From Flavobacterium sp. (lineage in GTDB: Bacteria > Bacteroidota > Bacteroidia > Flavobacteriales > Flavobacteriaceae): a stretch of DNA of 64,000 nt. Position 1 is the first letter of the stretch. The number at the start of each line of letters is the position of its first letter. The stretch is from NCBI GenBank assembly GCA_030153045.1, contig JASLID010000020.1, forward strand, positions 1-64,000, given 5' to 3'. The translations under genes and the position numbers were made by a program. A model generated the notes under the pieces. The model worked only from the letters and a program-made list of their open reading frames with translations, ran no database searches and was not told where the DNA came from. This document shows positions 48,423 to 58,023 of this stretch, piece after piece.

Positions 48423-49166
48423 TTAATAACTGTCATTAGAAACTTCATCATCAGAAATTGTTTTTGCGCCAGAAGTTCCAATTCTTTTCACACCCAGACG
48501 AATCATTGCCAAAGCTTCTTCAAGAGTTCTTACGCCACCAGCTGCCTTTACGGGAAGCGGATTAGCATTTTCTAACATTAAAGTAATGGTTGGAATGGTT
48601 GCGCCATTAGGTAAATTATCTTTTGTTTTATAAAAACCTGTTGAGGATTTCACAAAAACGTTATGGTATTGATTTTCGTCAAAATTGGCAACAATAGTAT
48701 TTTTAATTAATGATGTCAGCTGAATTATTTGTCCATCGGTTAATGCAGCAACTTCTATAATAAATTTAACTACTTTTTTATTCAACAATCCTAGTCTGGT
48801 GCAAGACAAAACTTCTTCTTTTAAGTCTTGAACATCTCCACGTTTGAAGGACTCATAATTAACTACAAAATCCAATTCGTCAGCTTGATCATCAATAGCT
48901 TGTTGTGCTTCGGCTAATTTTTCATCTAAATCAGAACCACCCTCAGGAAAATCAATTACGGTTCCAATAAGTACTTTCGAATTAGCTTTTACGATCATCT
49001 CTTTGGCTAATTTAACTTTATCAGGTCGAATCATAATGAGCTTAAATCCTTCATCTATGGCTTCTTGTATGAATTTCTGAACGACTTTAGTGTTTTCAAC
49101 TTCGGCTAAATTAGCTTGTTCAGCAGTTTTCAAATAAGTTGAATCTAAATATTGCTTGATGTCCAT
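48423..49166 (-). CDS. deoC: Deoxyribose-phosphate aldolase
   Basis: Cleaves 2-deoxyribose 5-phosphate to glyceraldehyde 3-phosphate and acetaldehyde in nucleoside catabolism. The 247-residue TIM barrel has the Schiff-base lysine in FVKSSTGF, the second active-site lysine in VKAAGGVRTLE, and VIDFPEGGSD near strand 3. The partner genes of nucleoside breakdown (deoA, deoD) are not in the window. Upstream of remB in the same operon, downstream of a terminator. Confidence 0.94.
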   Translation of the reverse strand: MDIKQYLDSTYLKTAEQANLAEVENTKVVQKFIQEAIDEGFKLIMIRPDKVKLAKEMIVKANSKVLIGTVIDFPEGGSDLDEKLAEAQQAIDDQADELDFVVNYESFKRGDVQDLKEEVLSCTRLGLLNKKVVKFIIEVAALTDGQIIQLTSLIKNTIVANFDENQYHNVFVKSSTGFYKTKDNLPNGATIPTITLMLENANPLPVKAAGGVRTLEEALAMIRLGVKRIGTSGAKTISDDEVSNDSY

Positions 49167-49200
49167 TCTGATTTTTTAATTAAAGTATAAAAATAGAAAA

Positions 49201-49218
49201 ATCCCACCGAAGTGGGAT
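49201..49218 (-). terminator. Terminator after the ruvA-sprA-gcvH-vanZ operon
   Basis: ATCCCAC-CGAA-GTGGGAT hairpin with T-runs on both flanks, between the vanZ stop and deoC start. Confidence 0.85.
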
Positions 49219-49241
49219 GTTTTTTTGATATAATTTAAAAA

Positions 49242-49640
49242 CTAACTATTGTTAGGTTCTTTCATTCTATAAATATTTGAAGCCAGTAGAATTCCAACTA
49301 TACTTCCAATACTATTGGCTATAGCGTCCCAAACATCTGCTTGTCTTGTGGTGGTATAATAACCTTGAATAAATTCTATCACAATCCCCAAAGAGATTGC
49401 AATTAAGACCAAAATTACTTTATGTATCAATTTGACATTTTCTTTAAAATACAAATATCTGAACCATAAAAAAACAAAGACAAAATAGAATGTAAAATGC
49501 ACTAATTTATCCGCATTGGGAAAATAAAAAGTTGGTTCGCCTGATGGTTTTTTTAAACTCAAAAAGAGAATAAAAAAAGTCCAAAGCAAAGCACTCCAAA
49601 AAGATTTTTTATTAGGCGCCAATAAGTGCTTTATAGTCAT
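49242..49640 (-). CDS. VanZ-family membrane protein
   Basis: A 132-residue membrane protein with four hydrophobic segments and the VanZ-like signature NADKLVHFTFYFVFVFLWFRY and IEFIQGYYTTTRQADVWDAIANSIGSIVG, where the conserved His, Glu and Asp residues point to one membrane face. VanZ homologues confer low-level teicoplanin resistance in enterococci, but most members have unknown function. The start at 49640 overlaps the end of gcvH by 29 bases; an upstream ATG at 49673 would overlap more. Last gene of the sprA operon. Confidence 0.85.
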   Translation of the reverse strand: MTIKHLLAPNKKSFWSALLWTFFILFLSLKKPSGEPTFYFPNADKLVHFTFYFVFVFLWFRYLYFKENVKLIHKVILVLIAISLGIVIEFIQGYYTTTRQADVWDAIANSIGSIVGILLASNIYRMKEPNNS

Positions 49641-49992
49641 CGCTTGAAAGTAACGCATCAATTTCGGAAACATCAGAAATTTTAACTTTAATCATCCAAG
49701 CTTTTCCGTAAGGATCAGAGTTTACAGCTTCTGGCGTAACTTCTAATTCTTCATTAAACTCAATAATTTCTCCTGAAAGAGGCAAGAACAAATCTGAAAC
49801 CGTTTTTACAGCTTCAACTGTTCCGAAAACTTCATCTCTATCTAAGGTTTGGTCTAAAGTATCTACTTCAACATATACGATATCTCCAAGCTCTTTTTGA
49901 GCAAAATCAGTGATTCCTATTGTAGCAATGTCGCCTTCAATACTTACCCATTCGTGATCTTTTGTGTACTTTAAATTAGTTGGTATGTTCAT
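49612..49992 (-). CDS. gcvH: Glycine cleavage system H protein
   Basis: Lipoyl carrier that shuttles the aminomethyl group between the P, T and L proteins. The 126-residue protein has KYTKDHEWVSIEGDIATIGITDFAQ and the lipoylation Lys63 in GTVEAVKTVSDL, and a C-terminal EIDALLSSDDY helix. The in-frame start at 50019 is 27 bases upstream and less likely than ATG 49992. The other gcv genes are elsewhere. It follows sprA by 67 bases. Confidence 0.95.
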   Translation of the reverse strand: MNIPTNLKYTKDHEWVSIEGDIATIGITDFAQKELGDIVYVEVDTLDQTLDRDEVFGTVEAVKTVSDLFLPLSGEIIEFNEELEVTPEAVNSDPYGKAWMIKVKISDVSEIDALLSSDDYKALIGA

Positions 49993-50059
49993 TTTAGTGT
50001 TTATTACAATTTCAAGCAAAAGTAAAATTATTACGATAATATTTTTACTTTTTTATAAA

Positions 50060-53000
50060 TTAATTTCCAAAGTTATAGCGCAATGTAAGTCCTGAACGAA
50101 TATTAGTTAAAGGGAATGATGTCGAAATCACTGCCTTAGAAAACGAATAATCGAAAAAGAATAATGTGGTTAGGTTTTTACTAAAAGTATAATCGCCCGT
50201 TAATTTTGCCGAAATAATGTTTTGTCCTCCGGCTAACTGATTGTTATCGTAATCTAAATTTCTAACAATCGTTTTGTTGTTCCTGAATGACACATCACCT
50301 CTTAAATTAATATCGCTTTTTATCATATTTTGAGCATTATCAGCCAGACGCGTTTTAATTTTCACATCTTTAATTCGGTAACCTAAACCTATTATATATT
50401 CAACACCTTTAAGTTCGGTCAATAAATTATTATCAAAACTTAATGACAGTGTTCTGTCCTTTTTCATTTCGGCAAGAATTTTTATTGAATTTTTCATTTC
50501 AAAATCCAGGCGAACCAATGGACTAAATTGCTCCGTCAAGTTGACATTTGAAATAACTGTTTTATTGTAAAAATTACCAACATTATTATGATCTTGTCCG
50601 TCAGGATTTTTATCGTATTCGAAATTAGAACGGAAGGAATTTAATGTATATGCTGATTTATATGCGTGTTGCAATGAGAAACGCTTGAACTTGTCTTTAA
50701 AGAATTTATAACGCATTAAACCCGTATATTTTATAGTCCAGTTTGGAATAGGAATACTTCTGAATGCACTTAATGAAATAGAAGATGCTTTTTCAGAACC
50801 TCCATTTTCTGGACCCGCAAAGAGATTCATACCTGTATAAGCAGCCAATAACGACGGTAATAATACTGCTTGATTGTTTTTTCCGTAACCCACTGGATAT
50901 CCTTGATTGGCAACATAAAACCCATAGTTTGGGTCTGTCGGCACTGGAATTGGATTAGCAGCATCACCATATCTTGGGATATCATTCCCGTATCTTTCAG
51001 CAGCCAATCTATCGGCAATTATAATTCTATTATCTCTAAATTCTTGAAAAACAGAAGAATTCATTTCGTCGCTGGCTTTAAACGCTGATTTTAACATCAC
51101 TGTTGAGATAGAGAAGTTTCCAAAATTATATGGTGAACGAGAATTATACTCTCCATCTACAGCATCAAATTGTTCTGAAAAGTTTTCGGCTAATGTTCTA
51201 TCAGCAGTTAAATCAATTTTAAAATCTGGGAAAATTTCCAAATTGGCTGTTCCAGCTATTTGCTTGTTTTTAATTTGTGTAAAGTTTTGATTAAACTCTG
51301 GATAGTTTGTCAACCAACCATTTTTAGCCGCTTCAAAACGCACATCGTCCTGCATACCAAATACGAATCCTAATGATGGTCGAGAAGACCCTAAGAAACC
51401 GATTGATGGCAAATAACCCGGTAATAACGTTCCGCTAGTTTCGGTATAGTTTAACTGTACCGTTTTTAAACTGGTCGCAACTCCTATTAACCCATCGACT
51501 ATAACATTAGGTTTATTTTCTTTTACTTTTGGTTTAGCTACTACTTTTTCACCTGGTTTAGGAGCCGCAGGAGGAGTTATAGGTTGTTTTGGCGTTTTAC
51601 TTCTTTCGCTACTTTTCACAAAACCAATATATTTATAGAAGGTAGTCATGTTGAATGCAGTATTCAACTTATGTGAATTGGCATTTTGAATGGTGTTCCC
51701 TAAATTATAAGTAATTCCATCGGAAGCTTTAAACTCTTGAGCGGCAATAGAAGCACGAGTCCATGAATAATCTCCAGTATACGTATAATCTGATTTTATA
51801 AAGGATAACGCTGGAATTTTGTTTATTGGCAATTCGTAATTAACAGTCAGTTGTTGTGCGTGCTGATTAGGTGTTCCTATATTCCAATAATCATCCCAGA
51901 TGGTAAAATCAGTAATCTGATTGTTGTCCTCATCTAGATAATTTCTAACTAAATTCCCTGTGGTTGCTGTATAGTTTAATCGCAATGCTTTAGTCAAATT
52001 ATAACCGAAACCATAGTTATAATTAAACATGTAATTGCGTTTATATAAGGCCTCAAGACCAATTCCTTCTACTTCAACCTGACGGAATTGCTGTTTGTTG
52101 TATTGACGTAAAATATTAGTACTGAAATTAACATTTGTAGGCAAAAAGTTGAAATTGAAATCACTCAACATTTTCCAGTATGTGCTTTTCTTCATGAATT
52201 TTGTATTCTTGAATGGCTCAACTGTTTTTGGTTTAAAAGTAAAGGCATAATCAGCCGATGTTCTTAATTGCTGGTCTAATAAATTTTCGATTTCAAAATC
52301 ACGATGCTCTAATTCGTTGAATGAATAAGACAAGGTTAAATTTTCAGGATCGTAAAAATGTTGTTTTTGCTCAGGCGCTCTTTCTTTTCTTACTCCAATA
52401 AAATTGATGCTTTTACGTTTTGTAAAATCTTCAGCTCTGTTTTTGATGTTTTCTTTTTCTTTTTCATCAGTAGTAACTTCAAGCATTTGTTTCAGTCTGA
52501 TATCCTGATAAAATGGATCATACTCAGGAGTAATGGTTTCTTCTCCTACTGCATAATTAAATGGTAAATTAATTCCCCATTTTTTAGGCAATAATTTCCC
52601 TAAATTAACATTAGTCACCACATCATATTGCACTGCATCTTCACGACTGCGTTCGTTAGGACTTTGTTCGATTCCTCCAAAACCAATAGTACTTTTACGA
52701 CCAGTTGCTGAAAGGGTCATGAAGTCAGCCAAATTCGTATCTAAACTAGCAATAGCCGCCATACCGCCTTTATTGTCGGTCTCCGCAAGACGTAACTCAT
52801 TAAACCAAACTTCTCCACGAACAAAATCTTCTGCTCCTGTCAATGGGTTTCTTACACCCACCATTAAAGTTCGTACTTGTCCGAAATTTGGATTTCCTTT
52901 TATTCCTATTATCAATTTATCATTTGCAGAGCCTAAATCTTTTTCTTTAAGATATTTCATTCCATTTGAAGCATCTGTCAGCAGGCTAGTATTATTTTGA

Positions 53001-56000
53001 ATATTAAGCACTTTAAGTTTGGTCAACAAATCAGTATTTAAATCGATTTCATTTTCTTCTGGCCAAATATCCTCAGCTGATCTTGCTGTTTGAGCTGTTA
53101 TTTTTAATGGAATTTCAATTTGATAATAGTTTTCAGAAAAATCGTTACCAAAACGAATAAAGGCATGCATTTCACTATCTGCAACCATATCTGTATCGCC
53201 TTTTAAACCTTCAGCATGCACAAACATTTTTAATTTTTTGTATTGACGCATATCAACATCAACATTTTTAAAAGTAGCACGCGAATCTCCTTTTGCTAAA
53301 CCTTCGTTATCAGCAAGTGCATTATCTTTTCCATACACCCTTAAAGCCAATGACTGCTCATTTTGATTAATGACCGAATTGTTGTTGTACAATTGCTCAC
53401 GTTCAACACCTGGAGGAGTCACGTAAGGAATTGGGTCACGTCCTGAATTTTCTTCAATGTTTACAGCTTGTACATCAAAACCAGTAAGATCATCATCAAC
53501 AAGCGGGTCAGTTAAAGGTTCTAATGAGTTTGTATATCGTCTCCATTCACCACGTACTAAATCGAGTGATCCTAAACGAACTGTTATGGGTTGTGTAAAA
53601 CCATTCATAAACATACGCATGAATCGAACCGATTTTAAATCGGAAATTCCACCTTCTTTAGGTCCGTTGATGTTGATTGGAATTTTAAATTGAATCCATC
53701 TAGCTTCAGTTGAACTACCATTATCTAGAGTAACTGTTGTTGTTTTTACATCGGAAACAAAAGGGTCACCGGCTGCAATATTAGGCTTAACATCAACAGT
53801 AAATTTATAATACGCATCGATGGTATTCATGGTGTTATCTCTGTTGATATCCTCAACATCTGGTGTTGTTGAAGATCCTCTGTCGTTATCAGAAACATTT
53901 ACTGGTGAATTTCCTTCCAATCCATTGTACTTTTTGTATCGTTCTACAACCGAACCTGAAGCACTTAAGAAATATTGGTAATTATCTTGTGCTGGGTCAT
54001 CGCCAGCAAATGCAGGGAATTTTGTATTTTCTTCTGCATCAGACAAACCGTTTAAACCAATATCTTGTTGTTTTCTGTTGTCTTCGTTTGTATCAAAAGC
54101 ATAGATTAGTGATTGCGAAGCTGGTACTTTACCCCAAGCGGTTTCAATCACATTAGGATTTGAACCTCCTGCTGGCAAACCATTTTCATATAGTTTCCGA
54201 CCATCTTTTAATACATCTTCTGAAATTTCTCCTAAATTGAAAGTCAGTTTTCCTGTATTTAAAGCATTAGCATCGCTGGCAGCTCCAAAATAGGGATCTA
54301 ACATCCAAAATTGAATATACTCTACATTGGCTTGCTCAAAATTAGTTGAATTAATAGGTCGCATAATTCCTCCAAAATTATCTTGAGGATTAGGCAATGT
54401 GTTTCCTGCTGCTGTGCTACTAAAATTATAAGGTCCCCTTTCGGTAGGATAATACGTCATATCAAGCGTGGTAACTACGGTTGTTTCACCCGCTGCGATA
54501 TCAGTATTAGGATACAGCTCTCGACTATAGATTCGACGTGTGTTGTGACGAGAAAGATCATTATCATCTATACCACTTGGTCTTTGGTTGGTATAAAATG
54601 TCGGATCTATCGAGTACCATGATAATTTGGCGCGTTTTACATTGTTTGCTAAAACAGCACTAGCTGGACTAGCATCGGCAGCATTAACTGATTCGAATCC
54701 TACAGGCACACTTGACAAGCTCCATGCAAAAGGCGATTTCATATCGATGGTCGATTGTGAACCTTCAAAATCATCTACATATACGGTAGATTCCCCTTCA
54801 AATTTGTCTGATTTAGGTGTTCCAGGTTTTAACCAAGCAACTTCTCCTCTAAATGATAAATTGGAAGGAACATCAGTATCTAAATTTGGTAATTTGTTTA
54901 CTAATCTTGTAAAAAGAGGTACTTCTGTAGAGTAATTTACATTAGCCCCATATATTAAATTGTTTACCGACTCTTGTCCGTAATTTGTTTTTTGTGTAAA
55001 CGGTCTTTCGGTCATTTTAAGGACCGTTGCGTTCATTTGAAATTTATCGGAGAATTTATGTTCCACATTAAGCCCCATAAATCTTCTAGTTTGTTGACCG
55101 AAAACCGCATTGTTTTCTACCGAAACTTCAATTGGCGTTCCCGAAGCTTGTAACGATGGGTCTAAGATTTGAACTCGACCCGCTTGGTAATTAACACTGT
55201 AATCTATTCCTTCTTGCAAAACTCTACCGCCAGCAGTAACCACAACAGAACCACGAGGAACGTTAGACGCGCCTAGTGAAATTCCATCACCGCCCGAAGA
55301 CTTGAATTTCCCTTTTAACTGAAATTTATTTTTCTCGCTTTCTTGTAATGCAATGGCTTGTGTTTTCTTGTATAAGTTTCTAAAAACGTATTTTTTCTGA
55401 TTGTCGTTGTACCCTGTTAATGGATTATTATAATCTTCAGCTGGACCTGGTACTGATCTAAGTTTTTCAAACAAATGACTTCCGAAAGGTTCTACTTTTG
55501 TAAAGATAATTCGTGCATTTTGAGTATCAACCGTTAATCCTGGAATAAAGTCAAAGAAACCATCTCCATTATTTTGTGGGTCATTATTAGAATTTAACTT
55601 ATCTAAACTAAACACTTTTAACAATGGTGTTTTCTCTACATCTGCAGGAAGTGGCAATGTAGTTTCAGTAATGTAATTTAATGGTGAAGGATCAGTATAT
55701 AAAATATTGAATTTAAAATCGTTCGGATCTAATTGATAAGCGCCCGGTATTTGATAAATATTTTTCATCATCAAATTCCAAGCTGGTTTATCAACACTCG
55801 CTAAATTTCCTTTCAGCATTTTAAGGATTAAGGCTTGTGTAGTTGGTACGCCAGCATTTACTTGAGTAGCATCGACACCATCGTTACCAAACTCTCCCAC
55901 CTGATACACTTGATCTCCGATGGTGTATTGATAAGCTACTGCCAAAACTTCATCATTGGTTAATCGTTGATTTAACGAAATGTAACCCAATTGCGGGTGA

Positions 56001-57343
56001 AAATCAAACTCATTTTGGGTTAATTTTCTGGCGTTTTCAAGTTTAGCATAATCTGTTCCTTCAGAAACGGTAACACCTGTAAACCCTAAATTAGCAGTCG
56101 CAATTTCTCTAATTTGATTGTTTAACAATCCTCCTGTACCAATCAATGCTGGATCGAAATCATTATTTTTATTGTCCACCGGATTGTCTATTGCTACATT
56201 GAAAAAACCTGCTGGAATTGGCGAAACGCCTATAATTTCAGCATCAGTAACTGCTGTTGATTGCGCTTCACCTAAATCTTGTAAAGCCACGATGTTTCTT
56301 AAATTGTTACCCTCTTGCGAAGTATTTATTCTATTTTGTCTATTAGTTATCCAAACTTCCATTCGGGTAATTTGAACTCTTGAATCGACAATAGGATAAT
56401 TTTCTAAAGCTTTATCGTACTTATTTCTGAAATACTGTGACAGAAAATAATGTCTATCAGCATCATAATCCAATCCAAACAAATTAAACTCTTGAAGAAT
56501 ACCGCCTCCTTGTGACATAACTGTTTTGGTTTGCGATTTTTGTTCAGAAAAAACTCCCGTAACGGTTGTTCTTCCAAATTGAAACTGCGCTTTAACCCCA
56601 AATAAACTTTGTGCTCCACGAATCAAAGTGCTGTTTAATGGCATGCTAACGTTACCAATTTCTATTTTTTGCAGAATATCGTCTTCCGTAGGAGTGTATT
56701 CTAATTTGATAAGATTTTGGAAGGCAAAAGTTGATTCAGTATCGTAATTGGCATTAACTTTAAGTCGGGTTCCTACTTTTCCTAACAAGCTCAAACTAAT
56801 ACGTTGATCGAAATCGAAAGTAGTTGTGGATCTGTTTCTAGGCGAGAAAGAAGGATTGTCTTGTTTTGAATATCTTACACCCAAATCAATTTCGACTGTT
56901 CCGGTAGGTTTCACATCGATGGTATTGCTACCAAAGATAGTTTCAAATAAACCTGAGCGAATATAATATCTTGGCAGTAAATCTTTTTGAGCCTCTTTAC
57001 TCGCTTCTTTTTTACCATCAATCGCATCTGATTTTTTCTGAAAATAATCTCGCATGGCTTCGCGAGCAATTAATTTTTGATATTCATCAGGAGTTAAAAC
57101 GATAGGATAATCGATATTGAATCCTTCAAAAGTTTTGGTGTAAATGTATCGGTCTGTAGCAGGATCGTATGAATAGGCTTCTAGAATACTATTTGGATTT
57201 GGAAGCTCTATAACCCCAGTATTGTACCCTTTAACAGTATCTTGATCAATTTGTGATTGAGCAGTTATAGAAACGAGAAAAAACAGTAAAAACATACTGC
57301 TTTTAGGAAACAAAGTCAAATGGTATATATTAAATTGCTTCAA
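50060..57343 (-). CDS. sprA: T9SS outer-membrane translocon SprA
   Basis: SprA (Sov in Porphyromonas) is the giant outer-membrane barrel through which type IX substrates, including gliding adhesins, cross the outer membrane. This copy is 2427 residues, the normal size. A signal peptide spans about residues 1-31 (MFLLFFLVSITAQSQ). The rest is almost wholly aromatic, Asn/Thr-rich beta strands, with periodic polar loops such as VDDFEGSQSTIDMKS and ERPFTQKTNYGQESVNN, and ends in SGLTLRYNFGN, a barrel C-terminus. The ruvA stop is three bases upstream, so they are co-transcribed. A Pro/Lys-rich stretch lies at about 1920-1950. Intact, no frameshift. Confidence 0.95.
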   Translation of the reverse strand: MKQFNIYHLTLFPKSSMFLLFFLVSITAQSQIDQDTVKGYNTGVIELPNPNSILEAYSYDPATDRYIYTKTFEGFNIDYPIVLTPDEYQKLIAREAMRDYFQKKSDAIDGKKEASKEAQKDLLPRYYIRSGLFETIFGSNTIDVKPTGTVEIDLGVRYSKQDNPSFSPRNRSTTTFDFDQRISLSLLGKVGTRLKVNANYDTESTFAFQNLIKLEYTPTEDDILQKIEIGNVSMPLNSTLIRGAQSLFGVKAQFQFGRTTVTGVFSEQKSQTKTVMSQGGGILQEFNLFGLDYDADRHYFLSQYFRNKYDKALENYPIVDSRVQITRMEVWITNRQNRINTSQEGNNLRNIVALQDLGEAQSTAVTDAEIIGVSPIPAGFFNVAIDNPVDNKNNDFDPALIGTGGLLNNQIREIATANLGFTGVTVSEGTDYAKLENARKLTQNEFDFHPQLGYISLNQRLTNDEVLAVAYQYTIGDQVYQVGEFGNDGVDATQVNAGVPTTQALILKMLKGNLASVDKPAWNLMMKNIYQIPGAYQLDPNDFKFNILYTDPSPLNYITETTLPLPADVEKTPLLKVFSLDKLNSNNDPQNNGDGFFDFIPGLTVDTQNARIIFTKVEPFGSHLFEKLRSVPGPAEDYNNPLTGYNDNQKKYVFRNLYKKTQAIALQESEKNKFQLKGKFKSSGGDGISLGASNVPRGSVVVTAGGRVLQEGIDYSVNYQAGRVQILDPSLQASGTPIEVSVENNAVFGQQTRRFMGLNVEHKFSDKFQMNATVLKMTERPFTQKTNYGQESVNNLIYGANVNYSTEVPLFTRLVNKLPNLDTDVPSNLSFRGEVAWLKPGTPKSDKFEGESTVYVDDFEGSQSTIDMKSPFAWSLSSVPVGFESVNAADASPASAVLANNVKRAKLSWYSIDPTFYTNQRPSGIDDNDLSRHNTRRIYSRELYPNTDIAAGETTVVTTLDMTYYPTERGPYNFSSTAAGNTLPNPQDNFGGIMRPINSTNFEQANVEYIQFWMLDPYFGAASDANALNTGKLTFNLGEISEDVLKDGRKLYENGLPAGGSNPNVIETAWGKVPASQSLIYAFDTNEDNRKQQDIGLNGLSDAEENTKFPAFAGDDPAQDNYQYFLSASGSVVERYKKYNGLEGNSPVNVSDNDRGSSTTPDVEDINRDNTMNTIDAYYKFTVDVKPNIAAGDPFVSDVKTTTVTLDNGSSTEARWIQFKIPININGPKEGGISDLKSVRFMRMFMNGFTQPITVRLGSLDLVRGEWRRYTNSLEPLTDPLVDDDLTGFDVQAVNIEENSGRDPIPYVTPPGVEREQLYNNNSVINQNEQSLALRVYGKDNALADNEGLAKGDSRATFKNVDVDMRQYKKLKMFVHAEGLKGDTDMVADSEMHAFIRFGNDFSENYYQIEIPLKITAQTARSAEDIWPEENEIDLNTDLLTKLKVLNIQNNTSLLTDASNGMKYLKEKDLGSANDKLIIGIKGNPNFGQVRTLMVGVRNPLTGAEDFVRGEVWFNELRLAETDNKGGMAAIASLDTNLADFMTLSATGRKSTIGFGGIEQSPNERSREDAVQYDVVTNVNLGKLLPKKWGINLPFNYAVGEETITPEYDPFYQDIRLKQMLEVTTDEKEKENIKNRAEDFTKRKSINFIGVRKERAPEQKQHFYDPENLTLSYSFNELEHRDFEIENLLDQQLRTSADYAFTFKPKTVEPFKNTKFMKKSTYWKMLSDFNFNFLPTNVNFSTNILRQYNKQQFRQVEVEGIGLEALYKRNYMFNYNYGFGYNLTKALRLNYTATTGNLVRNYLDEDNNQITDFTIWDDYWNIGTPNQHAQQLTVNYELPINKIPALSFIKSDYTYTGDYSWTRASIAAQEFKASDGITYNLGNTIQNANSHKLNTAFNMTTFYKYIGFVKSSERSKTPKQPITPPAAPKPGEKVVAKPKVKENKPNVIVDGLIGVATSLKTVQLNYTETSGTLLPGYLPSIGFLGSSRPSLGFVFGMQDDVRFEAAKNGWLTNYPEFNQNFTQIKNKQIAGTANLEIFPDFKIDLTADRTLAENFSEQFDAVDGEYNSRSPYNFGNFSISTVMLKSAFKASDEMNSSVFQEFRDNRIIIADRLAAERYGNDIPRYGDAANPIPVPTDPNYGFYVANQGYPVGYGKNNQAVLLPSLLAAYTGMNLFAGPENGGSEKASSISLSAFRSIPIPNWTIKYTGLMRYKFFKDKFKRFSLQHAYKSAYTLNSFRSNFEYDKNPDGQDHNNVGNFYNKTVISNVNLTEQFSPLVRLDFEMKNSIKILAEMKKDRTLSLSFDNNLLTELKGVEYIIGLGYRIKDVKIKTRLADNAQNMIKSDINLRGDVSFRNNKTIVRNLDYDNNQLAGGQNIISAKLTGDYTFSKNLTTLFFFDYSFSKAVISTSFPLTNIRSGLTLRYNFGN

Positions 57344-57346
57344 CGC

Positions 57347-57928
57347 TTATAAATTTTTTAAGGCTTGTTTAATAATAGTTTCAACAGTAGCGTCGGGCAT
57401 AGCTGCCACAATTTTTTCCACTACTTTTTCTGATGATTTTCTAACAAATCCTAAAACCTCTAAAGCAGATAACGCTTCATCTTTATTAGTATTGCTTTGG
57501 GAAAGTGAAACTTCCTCAATATCATATAATTTTAACACTTTTTCTTTTAAATCAAGTATCGCTCTTTGTGCTGTTTTCGCCCCAATCCCTTTGATTGACT
57601 GTACTGTTCCAACATCACCTGAAGCAATGGCATTGATAATTTGTTTTGGCTCGATAGAAGACAACATGGTACGGGCAATATTTGCTCCAATACCTGAAAC
57701 GGAAATTAATAATTTAAAAATTTCTCTTTCCGATTTTTCTACAAAACCATATAATGAATGGCTATCTTCTTTTACCAAAAGATGCGTGAAAAGCTTTACA
57801 AAATCAGTATTAGGTAACAAAGAAAAAGTATGCAACGAAATATTTATTTGATAACCCACTCCATTACAGTCAATTACAACTTCTGTTGGATTTTTCTCAA
57901 TTAATTTCCCTTGAATCTGTGCTATCAT
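57347..57928 (-). CDS. ruvA: Holliday junction DNA helicase subunit RuvA
   Basis: Tetramer that binds four-way junctions and loads the RuvB motor. The 193-residue protein has domain I (IAQIQGKLIEKNPTEVVIDCNGVGYQIN), the two helix-hairpin-helix motifs of domain II (ISVSGIGANIARTML and QSIKGIGAKTAQRAI) and a C-terminal RuvB-binding helical domain. ATG 57928 matches the usual start; the frame also opens at a TTG six bases earlier. Its partner ruvB is at 62277-63299, not adjacent. First gene of the ruvA-sprA operon. Confidence 0.95.
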   Translation of the reverse strand: MIAQIQGKLIEKNPTEVVIDCNGVGYQINISLHTFSLLPNTDFVKLFTHLLVKEDSHSLYGFVEKSEREIFKLLISVSGIGANIARTMLSSIEPKQIINAIASGDVGTVQSIKGIGAKTAQRAILDLKEKVLKLYDIEEVSLSQSNTNKDEALSALEVLGFVRKSSEKVVEKIVAAMPDATVETIIKQALKNL

Positions 57929-57947
57929 AAACAACTTCGTTAACTTC

Positions 57948-57955
57948 CAAATATA
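57948..57955 (-). promoter_or_regulatory. Promoter -7 element for the ruvA-sprA operon
   Basis: TATATTTG on the minus strand matches TAnnTTTG. The predicted leader is about 13 bases. No TTG at the standard distance. Confidence 0.5.
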
Positions 57956-58023
57956 CTAATTTTCTTTAATTTCGGTTATTTTATCGGTCTAACTACTTGA
58001 ATTATCGATTAAATAATCAGCCC

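Noticed and set aside
49242..49640. Glycopeptide resistance locus suggested by VanZ
   Set aside because: A single VanZ-fold membrane protein without vanA, vanH or vanX; it is part of the sprA operon.
50870..56375. Several 60-100 codon plus-strand open frames inside sprA
   Set aside because: All are antisense shadows of the long sprA frame with no promoter or family features.
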